From: CBDANO01 sp965197665 | Lineage (GTDB): Bacteria > Chloroflexota > Dehalococcoidia > Lucifugimonadales > UBA3495 | Length of the DNA: 64,000 bases | Assembly (NCBI GenBank): GCA_965197665.1 | Contig: CBDANO010000001.1 | Location: 1 to 64,000, forward strand | Reading direction: 5' to 3' | Shown: positions 54,001 to 61,481 of the stretch, piece after piece | Position numbering within the stretch: position 1 is the stretch's first letter | Layout of the letters: every line of letters starts with the position of its first letter | Position numbers and translations under genes: made by a program | Notes under the pieces: generated by a model | Told to the model about the DNA's origin: nothing | Seen by the model: the letters and a program-made list of their open reading frames with translations, nothing else | Database searches by the model: none

Positions 54001-54187
54001 CGAATTTACCGATATTTATGATATCGAGAGGGAACTCCGTTTCACGATTGATTCCGCATTCGCCATTATGCTTGGCAAGAGCTTGACCGGGATACAAGCC
54101 AACGCCGCGAGGTGGTTGGCTGACGCAGGCGGCAGTGAGCCGCAAATGGAGGACATCCCCCGCCGCAGAGGTGAGATAACCGAGTGA
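51020..54187 (+). CDS. Type III-like restriction enzyme, helicase-nuclease subunit (Res, BPTD_3080-like)
   Basis: The product is 1055 residues. The superfamily 2 helicase core has Walker A ATGTGKTTVM (about 175), the DExH-like motif VLNDEGHHCY (about 310), VVDLSATPFFLRGSG and the late motif LCEQVVGRALRRQSYE. A PD-(D/E)xK nuclease near the C-terminus reads YIPDFIVLADDGRDELLNLV, then VEIKGYRGEDAKEKKNAM. It translocates on and cuts unmethylated DNA together with Mod. A short heptamer inverted repeat is inserted in frame near residue 500 (VSGWWPVASGQ). Its stop overlaps the PIN gene start by 4 bp. Confidence 0.9.
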   Translation: MENPFFDQPILNSPYGYPSRHWELDEDGQPTQRITESRRGAEFITPIPKPRKSKSPKGAQQQFVIDEGLGLSTDEQQYDVTAAVNEIRRRVDEWRNIPGPNNWGVTPETARLLLHWRQHKFSHYRPFFCQVEAVETLIWLSEVAPRLAPADRGSLERLDNANSEANPELSRIALKLATGTGKTTVMAMIIAWQTVNAVRHPNRRRFTRGFLVVTPGLTIKDRLRVLQPNDPDSYYSDRELVPGDMLEDLQRARIVITNYHALRQRERLEVSSGGRALLQGPGSPLETLETEGQTVQRVMPELMGIKNVMVLNDEGHHCYRRKPGDDDEGQLTGEDKQEAKKNNEEARVWISGLEMVKRKLGIRQVVDLSATPFFLRGSGYAEGTLFPWTVSDFSLMDAIECGIVKLPRVPVADNIPGEEVPVFRNLWEHIRRDMPKAGRGRAGSLDPLNLPTTLQTALQALYGHYKRTYEQWEADGMLVPPCFIVVCNNTSTSKLVYDYVSGWWPVASGQDMDAGREPLAPGRFENGRLELFRNFDESGYRCPMPRTLLIDSEQLESGDKLSDDFRAAAAPQIERFRRERVERSGDREAAHNITDQELLREVVNTIGKSGWLGGGIRCVVSVSMLTEGWDANTVTHVLGVRAFGTQLLCEQVVGRALRRQSYELNEDGRFNVEYADVLGIPFDFTARPVVVGPGKPRQTVHVTAVRPERDHLQISFPRVSGYREDPPKEDLIANFTADSVLELTPELIGPSVTRNEGIIGEGVDLNLAHTRNLRPSELAFRLTQRLLETKWRDPNEDPKLHLFGKLKNIVREWLDACLVCRGGTYAAQLLYQELADMACNRITAAITSSQGERSVKALLDAYNPTGSTRHVNFTTSKSNLWRTDSRKCHVNLAVLDSDWEAEFCRAVESHPLVKAYVKNHNLGLEVPYLYGSTPRNYIPDFIVLADDGRDELLNLVVEIKGYRGEDAKEKKNAMEAYWLPGVNDLGRYGRWAFAEFTDIYDIERELRFTIDSAFAIMLGKSLTGIQANAARWLADAGGSEPQMEDIPRRRGEITE
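52519..52581 (+). repeat. Short heptamer inverted repeat inserted in res
   Basis: TAGTGGC-TGGTGGC-CAGTGGC-CAGTGGT (period 7) is followed about 20 bp later by GCCACTGGCC, its inverted complement. The 63-bp stretch is a multiple of three and encodes the family-foreign peptide SGWWPVASGQDMDAG. Exact boundaries are uncertain. Confidence 0.6.
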
Positions 54188-54558
54188 TACTGCCAGACAC
54201 TTCTATCTGGATTGCGCACATGCGCGACCCACTGCCGGAGCTTCGCCAAATGCTGGAAACCGGAAACGTGTTAATTCATTCGATGATCATCGGCGAGATT
54301 GCCTGCGGCACGATTCATAGAAGAACAAATTTCTTGTCTTATTTGCAATCACTCCCTAGAATTGGTGAACTGGCCCATGATCAGGTTCTTAAAGAGATAG
54401 AAACAGGCGGATTCATGGGGCGCGGTATCGGATTCATTGACGCTCACCTGCTCAGTTCGGTAATCGCCACCGGCAGCGCTACCCTATGGACCAGAGACCA
54501 GCACCTCAAGCGGATCGCCAAAGAAATGGGAGTCGTATTCCCTGAGCGTTCCCTATAG
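54184..54558 (+). CDS. PIN-domain ribonuclease, VapC-like toxin
   Basis: The product is 124 residues from a GTG that overlaps the res stop (GTGA). The PIN acidic residues are in ILPDTSIWIAHM, IGEIACGTI, GFIDAHLLSS and LWTRDQHL. VapC proteins cut tRNA or rRNA and are normally held by a small antitoxin encoded just upstream. No antitoxin gene is present: the preceding gene is res and the next is mod, 12 bp away. The product may depend on another antitoxin, or be a back-up effector of the restriction system. Confidence 0.88.
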   Translation: MILPDTSIWIAHMRDPLPELRQMLETGNVLIHSMIIGEIACGTIHRRTNFLSYLQSLPRIGELAHDQVLKEIETGGFMGRGIGFIDAHLLSSVIATGSATLWTRDQHLKRIAKEMGVVFPERSL

Positions 54559-54570
54559 GAGGAGCAGAAA

Positions 54571-57500
54571 ATGCCCCGACCCAAAAGAACCAGCACCACA
54601 GTAGGCAAGTCCGTGGAAGCCTTGCGGCATGAGGAAGCGACCAGGACCAACATACCCACTGCGGAATACCAGTCGCTGCTGCGGGAAGAAGACGAGAGTC
54701 CCGTCCAAGCGGCCTACGGGCGGCGCAACCGGGACCTGGACCCCCAACTGGTCTGGCGGGGCAAGGACGAGCAGGACCTGAACGACCTGGTGGTCAACGT
54801 GCCGCCCCTCTACATCCAGGAAAAGGTGCACCCCAAGGCCTTGGTTGACGACTTGCGTCGTCACAGTGATCAGTGGTTAGTGAATAGTGGAGAGAGGGGA
54901 GGCGAGAAACCATCCACTAACCACTCTTCGCTATCCACTCAAAGCAGCTTTGCCGATTTGTTCGCCGACTTCAACGGGTTGCCCGAGGGCGCCGACCGGA
55001 CGGAGTTCTACCAGCACGACGCCAACTGGTCCAACCGCATGGTGTTGGGCGATAGCCTGCAGGTGATGGCGTCCCTGTCCGAGCGGGAGGGCTTGCAGGG
55101 CAAGGTGCAGTGCATTTACATCGACCCGCCCTACGGCATCAAGTTCAACTCCAACTTCCAGTGGTCCACCACCAGCCGGGACGTGCGGGACGGCAACCGC
55201 GAGCACATCACCCGGGAGCCGGAGCAGGTCAAGGCCTTCCGCGACACTTGGCGCGACGGCATCCACTCCTACCTGACCTACCTGCGGGACCGCCTCACCG
55301 TGGCCAGAGACCTCCTCGCCGACTCCGGCTCCATCTTCGTGCAGATAAGTGACGAAAACTTACATCGAGTCAGGGCGTTGATGGATGAGGTCTTTGGCGA
55401 AGAAAACTTTATCGTAACGATAAAATTTGCCAAAACGGCCGGTCTAGGCGGGAGATACTTAGATGAAACCTTCGACTATCTTTTGTGGTACGCCAGGAAA
55501 CGACAATTAGCCAAATTTCGACGTCCCTACTTTATGAGGGTAGTTGGAGAGGCGGGTGCTAGGCAGTATCGGTTTTTAATGGATGACGCAGGAAGCTATA
55601 GGGAGGCTGATCCCGGTAGCATGGCAGACGAGAACCAGCGGCTTTTCTCTCATGACAACTTTACCTCTCAGACCGCTAGTACAACGACCGTGTTTGAATT
55701 CTCCTTGAATGGAGTCCCTATCGCAGCTCCTCGGAAAGGTGGCTGGAAGTCAAATTTGGCAGGAGTTGAAAGGCTAAAGAAAGCAGGCCGCGTCATTAGA
55801 ATCGGCGCGACCCCCCGGTATGTGCGATATTTCGACGACGCGCCTTATTACCCTGTAGGTTCAGCTTGGCTTGACACGGCAATTAGCGGCTTTGCTGAAG
55901 ACAAGGTCTTCGTTGTGCAAACTTTGTCGAAAGTAATTGAACGCTGCATTCTGATGACCACCGACCCCGGCGACCTGGTGCTGGACCCCACTTGCGGCTC
56001 CGGCACCACCGCCTACGTAGCCGAGCATTGGGGGCGGCGGTGGATCACCGTCGATACCTCCCGGGTCGCCTTGGCCTTGGCCCGGGCCCGCATCATGGGC
56101 GCCCGCTATCCATACTACCTGCTGGCCGACAGCCGGGACGGTCAGTTGAAGGAGGCCGAGCTCTCCCGCCGCGCGCCCTCGGAAACGCCCACTTACGGCA
56201 ACCTCCGGCAGGGGTTCGTCTACGAGCGGGTGCCCCACATCACCCTTCGAGCCATCGCCAACAACGCCGAGATTGACGTGATATGGGAAAAATACGAGGA
56301 AAAATTGGCTCCGCTGCGTTACGAGTTGTCAGTGGCTAGTGGTCAGTGGCCAGTGGCCAGTGGAGAGGGGACAGTGAATAGTGAAGGGCCGGGAAACTCA
56401 TCACTAGCCACTAGCCACTCTCCACTCCAGGAGTGGGAGATTCCGAGGGAGCGGCCCGATAACTGGCCGCCGGACACTGACCACTGGCTCACTGAATACT
56501 GGAACCGGCGCATCGCCCGTCAGAAGGAGATAGACGCTTCTATCGCGTCCCACGCCGACTACGAGTACCTGTACGACAAGCCCTACGAAGACCGGAGCAA
56601 GGTGCGCGTCGCCGGCCCTTTCACCGTGGAGAGCATCACTCCCCACCGGGTGTTGGGGGTGGACGAAAACGGGGACATTATCGACGGCATCGCCGACCCC
56701 AGGAACGGCTACGAAACCGGGTACGACTTCGGGCAGGTCATCCTGGACAACCTGAAACGCTCCGGCGTCCAGCAGGCCCACAAGGAGGACCGGATAACCT
56801 TCACCTCGCTGACGCCTTGGCCGGGACGGTTCGTCTGCGCCGTGGGCGAGTATTCAGTGGTCAGTGGCCAGTCGCCAGAGGGGCCTGGGGAGGAACCGGA
56901 CACTGATCACCAACCACTGGCCACTGCCGGGATTTTCATCGGCCCCGAGTTCGGCACCGTCTCCCGTCCCGACTTAGTTGAGGCGGCGCGGGAAGCGGCT
57001 GAGTGTGGGTTCGACGTGCTCATTGCCTGCGCCTTCAACTACGACGCCCACACCACCGAGTTCGAGAGCCTCGGTCGGATTCCGGTGCTGAAGGCCCGCA
57101 TGAACGCCGACCTGCATATGGCCGGAGAGCTCAAGAACACCGGAAGCGGCAACCTGTTCGTCATCTTCGGCGAGCCGGATATATCAGTGGTCAGTGACCA
57201 GTGGCTAGTGACCAGTGGTGGGAGGATGGTTGCCAACTATGACATCATTAAAGAGCTATCAGGACTTGGAAGTCTGGAAGAAATCAATGGAGTTGGCCGA
57301 GATGGTCTATCGAATCTCTGCGAGCTTTCCGCCGGAGGAGCGGTTCGGTATGACCGGCCAAGTCAGGCGGGCGGCGGTGTCAGTAGCGGCGAATATAGCG
57401 GAGGGGGCGGAGCGTCAGGGGAGCAGGGAGTTTCTTCGGTTTCTGGGGATAGCGAGCGGGTCGCTGGCGGAGACGGAGACCTTTCTCATTCTAGCGCAGC

Positions 57501-57975
57501 GGTTGGGGATGGCCACGGAGGACCAAGCCAAGTCTCTGATGTCGCAGGCGTCCGAGGTTGGAAGAATGCTCAACGGGCTAAAACGCTCGCTGCGGTCCAG
57601 ACCTTAAAGGACGCTGACTTCCCCTTAACACTGACCACCGGCCACTGGACACAGATCACTGTAAATGGCGTCGACGTGTTTCACCCCAACACCGGCGAGG
57701 TGCGCAGCGACGGGCCGGAGGGCATCGCCTGCTGGTTCATCGACACCGATTACAATGAGGAGAGCTTCTTCGTTCGCCACGCTTACTTTCTGGGCGCCGG
57801 CGACCCGTACAAGTCCTTGAAAACCACCCTCCGGGCCGAGATAGACGAAGACGCCTGGGCCACCCTGAACAGCGACACCTCCCGCCCCTTCCCCAAGCCC
57901 CAGTCGGGCCGCATCGCCGTCAAGGTAATCAACCACCTGGGAGACGAGGTGATGAAAGTGTTTCGGGTGGATTAA
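54571..57975 (+). CDS. Type III-like DNA methyltransferase (Mod) with several in-frame inserts
   Basis: The product is 1134 residues, long for the family. The catalytic motif IDPPYGIKF (about 184-192) precedes the SAM motif LDPTCGSGTTAYVAEHWGRR (about 471-490), the beta-class order; the target-recognition region lies between. The protein carries foreign inserts made of heptamer inverted repeats near residues 98-124, 587-619 and 762-785. A 159-residue insert at about 872-1030 holds another gene in the +1 frame. The insert reads as a Gly/Ser-rich linker here. After it the family sequence resumes at NGVDVFHPNTGEV and ends IAVKVINHLGDEVMKVFRV. AGGAGGAG precedes the ATG. Confidence 0.9.
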   Translation: MPRPKRTSTTVGKSVEALRHEEATRTNIPTAEYQSLLREEDESPVQAAYGRRNRDLDPQLVWRGKDEQDLNDLVVNVPPLYIQEKVHPKALVDDLRRHSDQWLVNSGERGGEKPSTNHSSLSTQSSFADLFADFNGLPEGADRTEFYQHDANWSNRMVLGDSLQVMASLSEREGLQGKVQCIYIDPPYGIKFNSNFQWSTTSRDVRDGNREHITREPEQVKAFRDTWRDGIHSYLTYLRDRLTVARDLLADSGSIFVQISDENLHRVRALMDEVFGEENFIVTIKFAKTAGLGGRYLDETFDYLLWYARKRQLAKFRRPYFMRVVGEAGARQYRFLMDDAGSYREADPGSMADENQRLFSHDNFTSQTASTTTVFEFSLNGVPIAAPRKGGWKSNLAGVERLKKAGRVIRIGATPRYVRYFDDAPYYPVGSAWLDTAISGFAEDKVFVVQTLSKVIERCILMTTDPGDLVLDPTCGSGTTAYVAEHWGRRWITVDTSRVALALARARIMGARYPYYLLADSRDGQLKEAELSRRAPSETPTYGNLRQGFVYERVPHITLRAIANNAEIDVIWEKYEEKLAPLRYELSVASGQWPVASGEGTVNSEGPGNSSLATSHSPLQEWEIPRERPDNWPPDTDHWLTEYWNRRIARQKEIDASIASHADYEYLYDKPYEDRSKVRVAGPFTVESITPHRVLGVDENGDIIDGIADPRNGYETGYDFGQVILDNLKRSGVQQAHKEDRITFTSLTPWPGRFVCAVGEYSVVSGQSPEGPGEEPDTDHQPLATAGIFIGPEFGTVSRPDLVEAAREAAECGFDVLIACAFNYDAHTTEFESLGRIPVLKARMNADLHMAGELKNTGSGNLFVIFGEPDISVVSDQWLVTSGGRMVANYDIIKELSGLGSLEEINGVGRDGLSNLCELSAGGAVRYDRPSQAGGGVSSGEYSGGGGASGEQGVSSVSGDSERVAGGDGDLSHSSAAVGDGHGGPSQVSDVAGVRGWKNAQRAKTLAAVQTLKDADFPLTLTTGHWTQITVNGVDVFHPNTGEVRSDGPEGIACWFIDTDYNEESFFVRHAYFLGAGDPYKSLKTTLRAEIDEDAWATLNSDTSRPFPKPQSGRIAVKVINHLGDEVMKVFRVD
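54864..54941 (+). repeat. Heptamer inverted-repeat element in mod, copy 1
   Basis: CAGTGAT-CAGTGGT-TAGTGAA-TAGTGGA on the left faces CCACTAACCACT and TATCCACTC on the right. The 78-bp insert is a multiple of three and encodes SDQWLVNSGERGGEKPSTNH, foreign to the family. Confidence 0.75.
56330..56428 (+). repeat. Heptamer inverted-repeat element in mod, copy 2
   Basis: The left arm has heptamers CAGTGGC-TAGTGGT, then CAGTGGC twice and CAGTGGA; the right arm has CACTAGCCACTAGCCACTCT. The unit is about 99 bp and keeps the frame, encoding SVASGQWPVASGEGTVNSEG. Confidence 0.75.
56855..56926 (+). repeat. Heptamer inverted-repeat element in mod, copy 3
   Basis: CAGTGGT-CAGTGGC-CAG on the left and CCAACCACTGGCCACTG on the right enclose a GC-rich centre. 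The insert is 72 bp, in frame, and encodes SVVSGQSPEGPGEEPDTDHQ. Confidence 0.75.
57185..57661 (+). mobile_element. 477-bp inverted-repeat element carrying a four-helix-bundle gene, inside mod
   Basis: The left arm 57185-57217 (CAGTGGT-CAGTGAC, then CAGTGGC-TAGTGAC and CAGTG) and the right arm 57629-57661 are imperfect inverted repeats, 26 of 33 matching. The unit is 477 bp, exactly 159 codons, so mod stays in frame. Inside lies the ORF 57239-57607 in the +1 frame. The arms use the same heptamers as the shorter elements in res and mod, which look like empty versions of this one. Confidence 0.8.
57239..57607 (+). CDS. Four-helix-bundle protein (23S rRNA intervening-sequence protein family)
   Basis: The product is 122 residues, the full family length, from the ATG at 57239. 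It reads SYQDLEVWKKSMELAEMVYR, FPPEERFGMTGQVRRAAVSV, AANIAEGAERQGSREFLRFL and SLAETETFLILAQRLGM. These are the conserved blocks of the S23/IVP family, which is related to the Avd proteins of diversity-generating retroelements. GGGAGG lies 13-18 bp upstream, so it could be translated from mod mRNA. It is read in the +1 frame relative to mod, and both frames are open throughout. The family is best known from inserts in bacterial 23S rRNA genes; its occurrence inside a protein gene with flanking inverted repeats is unusual. Confidence 0.9.
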   Translation: MTSLKSYQDLEVWKKSMELAEMVYRISASFPPEERFGMTGQVRRAAVSVAANIAEGAERQGSREFLRFLGIASGSLAETETFLILAQRLGMATEDQAKSLMSQASEVGRMLNGLKRSLRSRP

Positions 57976-58013
57976 AAAAAAGAGGAACTGAGAACGACCC
58001 GGGTGGTTCCTCT
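57972..58013 (-). terminator. Intrinsic terminator for the alpha/beta hydrolase gene
   Basis: On the minus strand AGAGGAAC and GTTCCTCT form an 8-bp stem followed by TTTTTTTTAA. It lies 94 bp past the hydrolase stop. The T run overlaps the end of mod on the other strand, so it may also act on convergent transcripts. Confidence 0.75.
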
Positions 58014-58106
58014 AAGACGAACGGCAGACGGAACTACCGTGCAACGTAGGCGCCGATTGCGCCGGTGGTCATCGCTTTCTTGTTTTATTGATCAATCCGC
58101 TATTGA

Positions 58107-59018
58107 TCAACCCGCCTTGCGTAACAACCCTTGGACGGCGGCCACGAATTCGGCCGGGTTGTCCCCTTGGACCAAGTGACCGGCGCCGGGAATGGTGACG
58201 GCGCTGCAGTCGGAGATGGCTTCCTTCATTCGTTGCATCGTCTCGTCCAGGAACAGGTCGCTGCGGCCGCCCCGCACCACCAAGGTGGGGCAATCGATCC
58301 TCACAACGCACTCCCACAACTGCTGCGGGCTCCACTGGGACTCACTGCGCTCCGGGTCCCGCATAACCTTGTCGTATTTCCAAGTCCACTTCCCGTCAGC
58401 CCGCTGCCGGATGCTGTATTTCAGCGCCCCCACCACCTGTACCCTGGAGCGGCCTGTGTATTCCTGGACCCTCTGGACGAAGTCTTCGAAGCTGTCCAAC
58501 TCGTCGGGCAGTTCGCGGAATTGGCGGATTCTATCTTGCCCCCTTCGTTGCATCTCGGGACCCGCGTCTACTATCACCAACCCCCGGAGGCGCCCGGGAT
58601 GCCGGGAAGCCCAGACGTAGCTATTCCGCCCGCCCATGGAATGGCCCATCAACACGAAAGAGTTCAACCCGCAGATTTGGACGACCCCGTCCAAGTCCCT
58701 CTGGTGGGCCTCTATGGAGTAATCCCCGTCGGGCGCCCAGTCGGTGTCGCCGTGCCCCCGCTGGTCCAAGGCCAGTACGTGGTACTCGTCCGCTAGGCCC
58801 AAGCTGACGAAGTCCCAACTGTGGGCCTGCTGAGACGAACCGTGGAGCAGCAATACCTCCGGGTTGGCGGCGTCGCCCCACTCCAGGTAGTGAAATTTCA
58901 TTCCGTTGACATCGACTAGTCTGTCCGTTGGCGCGTGTTCACTGGAAAAAGGCACACCCATTTGCCGAGCGGCATCGTAAAGGGACAGGCCCTGCCCGCC
59001 CTGAGCGGTAGACGGCAT
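58107..59018 (-). CDS. Alpha/beta-fold hydrolase
   Basis: The product is 303 residues. The oxyanion loop is LLLHGSSQQAHSW, the nucleophile elbow is LMGHSMGGRNS, and the late His is in IPGAGHLVQGDNPAEF, with Asp in the VVRGGRSDLFL segment. It resembles C-C bond hydrolases and epoxide-hydrolase-like enzymes (LDQRGHGDTDWAPDG). No signal peptide is seen. The substrate is unknown. It converges on mod and has its own terminator. Confidence 0.92.
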   Translation of the reverse strand: MPSTAQGGQGLSLYDAARQMGVPFSSEHAPTDRLVDVNGMKFHYLEWGDAANPEVLLLHGSSQQAHSWDFVSLGLADEYHVLALDQRGHGDTDWAPDGDYSIEAHQRDLDGVVQICGLNSFVLMGHSMGGRNSYVWASRHPGRLRGLVIVDAGPEMQRRGQDRIRQFRELPDELDSFEDFVQRVQEYTGRSRVQVVGALKYSIRQRADGKWTWKYDKVMRDPERSESQWSPQQLWECVVRIDCPTLVVRGGRSDLFLDETMQRMKEAISDCSAVTIPGAGHLVQGDNPAEFVAAVQGLLRKAG

Positions 59019-59346
59019 CTAATACCTCCCGGCCAATCTCCAACCCATGATATCCTGGGTGTCAACAACGCGGTCCGGCCGTAACCGGTCAGACTCTGTG
59101 GGTGGAATCGTGACGGCCTCGGAACTCGGCCTTTGGGCCGGCACAAGACACAGCTCCTACCCGTGCGGGCCTATTTTCTGCGGAATTACAATCGAAAGAC
59201 CCCGGACGACTCCCCTGTTCAAGGTTTATTTCATAGGCTCCCGGTGCTATCATTAGACCTCCGCGCATGTCCGCACACGCCCGCCGCGGCCGGGATGGAA
59301 ATTCCAGAACCGCCCAAGCAGGCCAGCCTAAGGAGAAACGGTACCC
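59019..59346. other. Divergent intergenic region, no gene seen
   Basis: This region separates the minus-strand hydrolase from plus-strand rplY and must hold promoters for both. No clear motif or structured RNA is evident. AAGGAG at 59330-59335 is the rplY ribosome site. Confidence 0.5.
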
Positions 59347-60006
59347 ATGACCACCGAAGCCATCAAGCTTAAATTAGAGCCCAGACACCTCTTGGGCAAG
59401 AAAGTAAAACGACTGCGGCGGGCCGGGATGGTCCCAATTCACCTCTACGGTCCCGGGGTGGAGTCCAGGTCCTTGCAGTGCCAAGCCCAAAAACTCATCC
59501 AGGTCTTGTCCATAGCCGGCGGAAACACGCCCATCTCAGTTTCCATTGAAGGAGAACCGGGCAATCAGTTGGCCTTTGCCCGGGAAATCCAGTGGGACCC
59601 CAGGCGAGACGACCTTTTTCACGTAGACTTCCTGGTGGCGGAAGCCAACCGGCCGGTATCGGCCCAGGTGCCTATCGTCCTGACCGGAGAGTCTTCCGGC
59701 GCCCGGATAGCGGGCGGCACTATAATGCAGCAACTCCACCAACTGGACGTGCAAGCGCTGCCCTTGGAGATGCCCAGCGAAGCCGAGTTGGACCTGAGCA
59801 TCCTGACCGAGTCGGACAGCGTCGGTCGCGTCGGCGACATCAGCTTTCCCGCCAACGTGACTATCCTGACCGACCCTGAAGAAGTTATCGTCCGCATCGA
59901 GTCGGCCAGGGTAGAGGGAGAGGCCGTCGTTCAAGAAGGCGATGAAGAAGCCGCCGGAGAAACTCCTTCCGCCGCCGACGGGCAGGCCGGAGACGGCGAG
60001 AGGTAA
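59347..60006 (+). CDS. rplY: 50S ribosomal protein L25/CTC
   Basis: The product is 219 residues, the long CTC form. The 5S-binding N-terminal domain reads LLGKKVKRLRRAGMVPIHLYG and FHVDFLVAEANRPVSAQVPI. The C-terminal beta domain reads DVQALPLEMPSEAELDLSIL. An acidic tail (EGDEEAAGETPS) ends the protein. It binds 5S rRNA in the large subunit. AAGGAG precedes the ATG. Confidence 0.95.
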   Translation: MTTEAIKLKLEPRHLLGKKVKRLRRAGMVPIHLYGPGVESRSLQCQAQKLIQVLSIAGGNTPISVSIEGEPGNQLAFAREIQWDPRRDDLFHVDFLVAEANRPVSAQVPIVLTGESSGARIAGGTIMQQLHQLDVQALPLEMPSEAELDLSILTESDSVGRVGDISFPANVTILTDPEEVIVRIESARVEGEAVVQEGDEEAAGETPSAADGQAGDGER

Positions 60007-60117
60007 GGACGACTCCGCCGGCCGGCGCCAACCGCAATGTGGCAGACTCAGGGCTTGGCGGCGCGGCAATAACCTCTCCCTTGAACCTGATAGGTACCCT
60101 CCTCTCAAGGTTAGACA

Positions 60118-60885
60118 ATGTACTTAGTGTATCTGGGTGAGTCCGGGAACACCGGCAATAGCCTGAAAGACCCGAACCAGCCTCACCAGGTGCACGCGGG
60201 TTTGCTGGTCCATGAAAGCCAGTCCATCCCGGTGGACAGCGACTTCAATGACCTCCACCGCCGTTACTTTGCTCGGCCGGCCGGGGAACCCGGCGGCCCC
60301 GGCTGCCTGCGCTCCGCCGACATATACCAAGGCACCGGGCCTTTCTCCTCGTGGCGGCCCGGAAAACGGCACGAGCTAATCCAAGACTGCTTGGGAATCC
60401 TGGTCCGGCGGCAGATACCGGCCATCGTCGTCTACGTCGACAAAGAAGGATTCGCCCAAGCCCGCGCCGGTACCGACGGCCCCAATGCCGTTTGGGCAAG
60501 TCCAGCGGAGCCTATCATCAGCCGTTTCTTGCTGGCGTTGAACCTGTACATGGACGAGTTGAATCTGGCGGGATTGAACCACCAACAAGTGATGGCTTCA
60601 GAGTGGCCGGTCAACGACTTCGCTATGGTGGTGGCCGGCGATACCAAGTCGGTGGAGCCCCGGTTCATGACCCAGTTCCTTGCCTCGGATGAGGGTATCG
60701 ACTCCTCGGCGGTACTGGGGAATTTCTGTTTCGTCGGTAAAGAGCGCTCGGCGGGCACCCAATTGGCGAACATGTGCGCCTACTTCGCTAGACGCTGGCT
60801 CCAGACTCCGTCGGCGCCCCACCCTTACTTTCAAGCCCTTCAAAACAGCAACGTCGTTCAGGTCATCTATCCGGTACAGCTCTGA
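60118..60885 (+). CDS. DUF3800-family protein
   Basis: The product is 255 residues. It starts MYLVYLGESGNTGNSLKDPN, matching the YxDESG motif of DUF3800 with Asp replaced by Gly. Later segments include LIQDCLGILVRRQIPAIVVY and VNDFAMVVAGDTKSVEP, which fit the RNase-H-like fold predicted for the family. Members occur in defence and mobile regions. Loss of the first Asp may mean loss of catalysis. It lies between rplY and greA. Confidence 0.75.
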   Translation: MYLVYLGESGNTGNSLKDPNQPHQVHAGLLVHESQSIPVDSDFNDLHRRYFARPAGEPGGPGCLRSADIYQGTGPFSSWRPGKRHELIQDCLGILVRRQIPAIVVYVDKEGFAQARAGTDGPNAVWASPAEPIISRFLLALNLYMDELNLAGLNHQQVMASEWPVNDFAMVVAGDTKSVEPRFMTQFLASDEGIDSSAVLGNFCFVGKERSAGTQLANMCAYFARRWLQTPSAPHPYFQALQNSNVVQVIYPVQL

Positions 60886-61013
60886 CCTCATTCTTTACAA
60901 CACAATCACCGGCGATTACAATCAAGGCTAGGGAAGTGGCAGCCCCGGCCGCCATTTCCCCTATCTGTGTTTGTTGCGCTATCTCGCGCGTTATCTTTTC
61001 GGAGGAAGCGGCA

Positions 61014-61481
61014 ATGGCGCAGCCCATTTACTTGACACGGGAAGGGCTGGATAAATTACGGGCGGAGCTTGACCATCTTCGCACGGTACGCCGGCACGAC
61101 GTAGCCGAGAAGATACAGCAGTCACGGGAGCGGGGCGGCACCGTAAGCAACGCCGAGTACGAGGAGGCAAAGAACGAGTTGGCTTTCACCGAAGGCCGCA
61201 TCCTGACTCTGGACAATCTGGTTAACAACGCTATCATCATCAAAGAAACCGGAGGGCCCAGGGACGTGGTGGAGGTAGGGGCCACCGTCACCGTTCAAAA
61301 CCAGGAAGGGCAGACCTATCAGTACTCCATCACTGGCAGCGCCGAAGCAGACCCGTCTCAAGGCAAGATCTCAAACGTCTCGCCCATCGGAAAGAGTCTG
61401 CTGGGCAAGCGGATCAACGAGGTCACGGAGGTCAACATACCTTCGGGCAAGGTCCGGCTCGAAATCATCTCCATCGAGTGA
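61014..61481 (+). CDS. greA: Transcription elongation factor GreA
   Basis: The product is 155 residues from the ATG at 61014 with GGAGGAAG upstream; a longer ORF adds 26 unrelated residues. The N-terminal coiled coil reads LTREGLDKLRAELDHLRTVR and SNAEYEEAKNELAFTEGRI, which holds the acidic tip. The FKBP-like domain ends ISNVSPIGKSLLGKRINEVT. GreA stimulates transcript cleavage by backtracked RNA polymerase. Confidence 0.96.
   Translation: MAQPIYLTREGLDKLRAELDHLRTVRRHDVAEKIQQSRERGGTVSNAEYEEAKNELAFTEGRILTLDNLVNNAIIIKETGGPRDVVEVGATVTVQNQEGQTYQYSITGSAEADPSQGKISNVSPIGKSLLGKRINEVTEVNIPSGKVRLEIISIE

Noticed and set aside
54184..57975. Diversity-generating retroelement (suggested by the Avd-like protein)
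   Set aside because: No reverse transcriptase gene, template repeat or variable repeat is visible; only the four-helix-bundle protein is shared.
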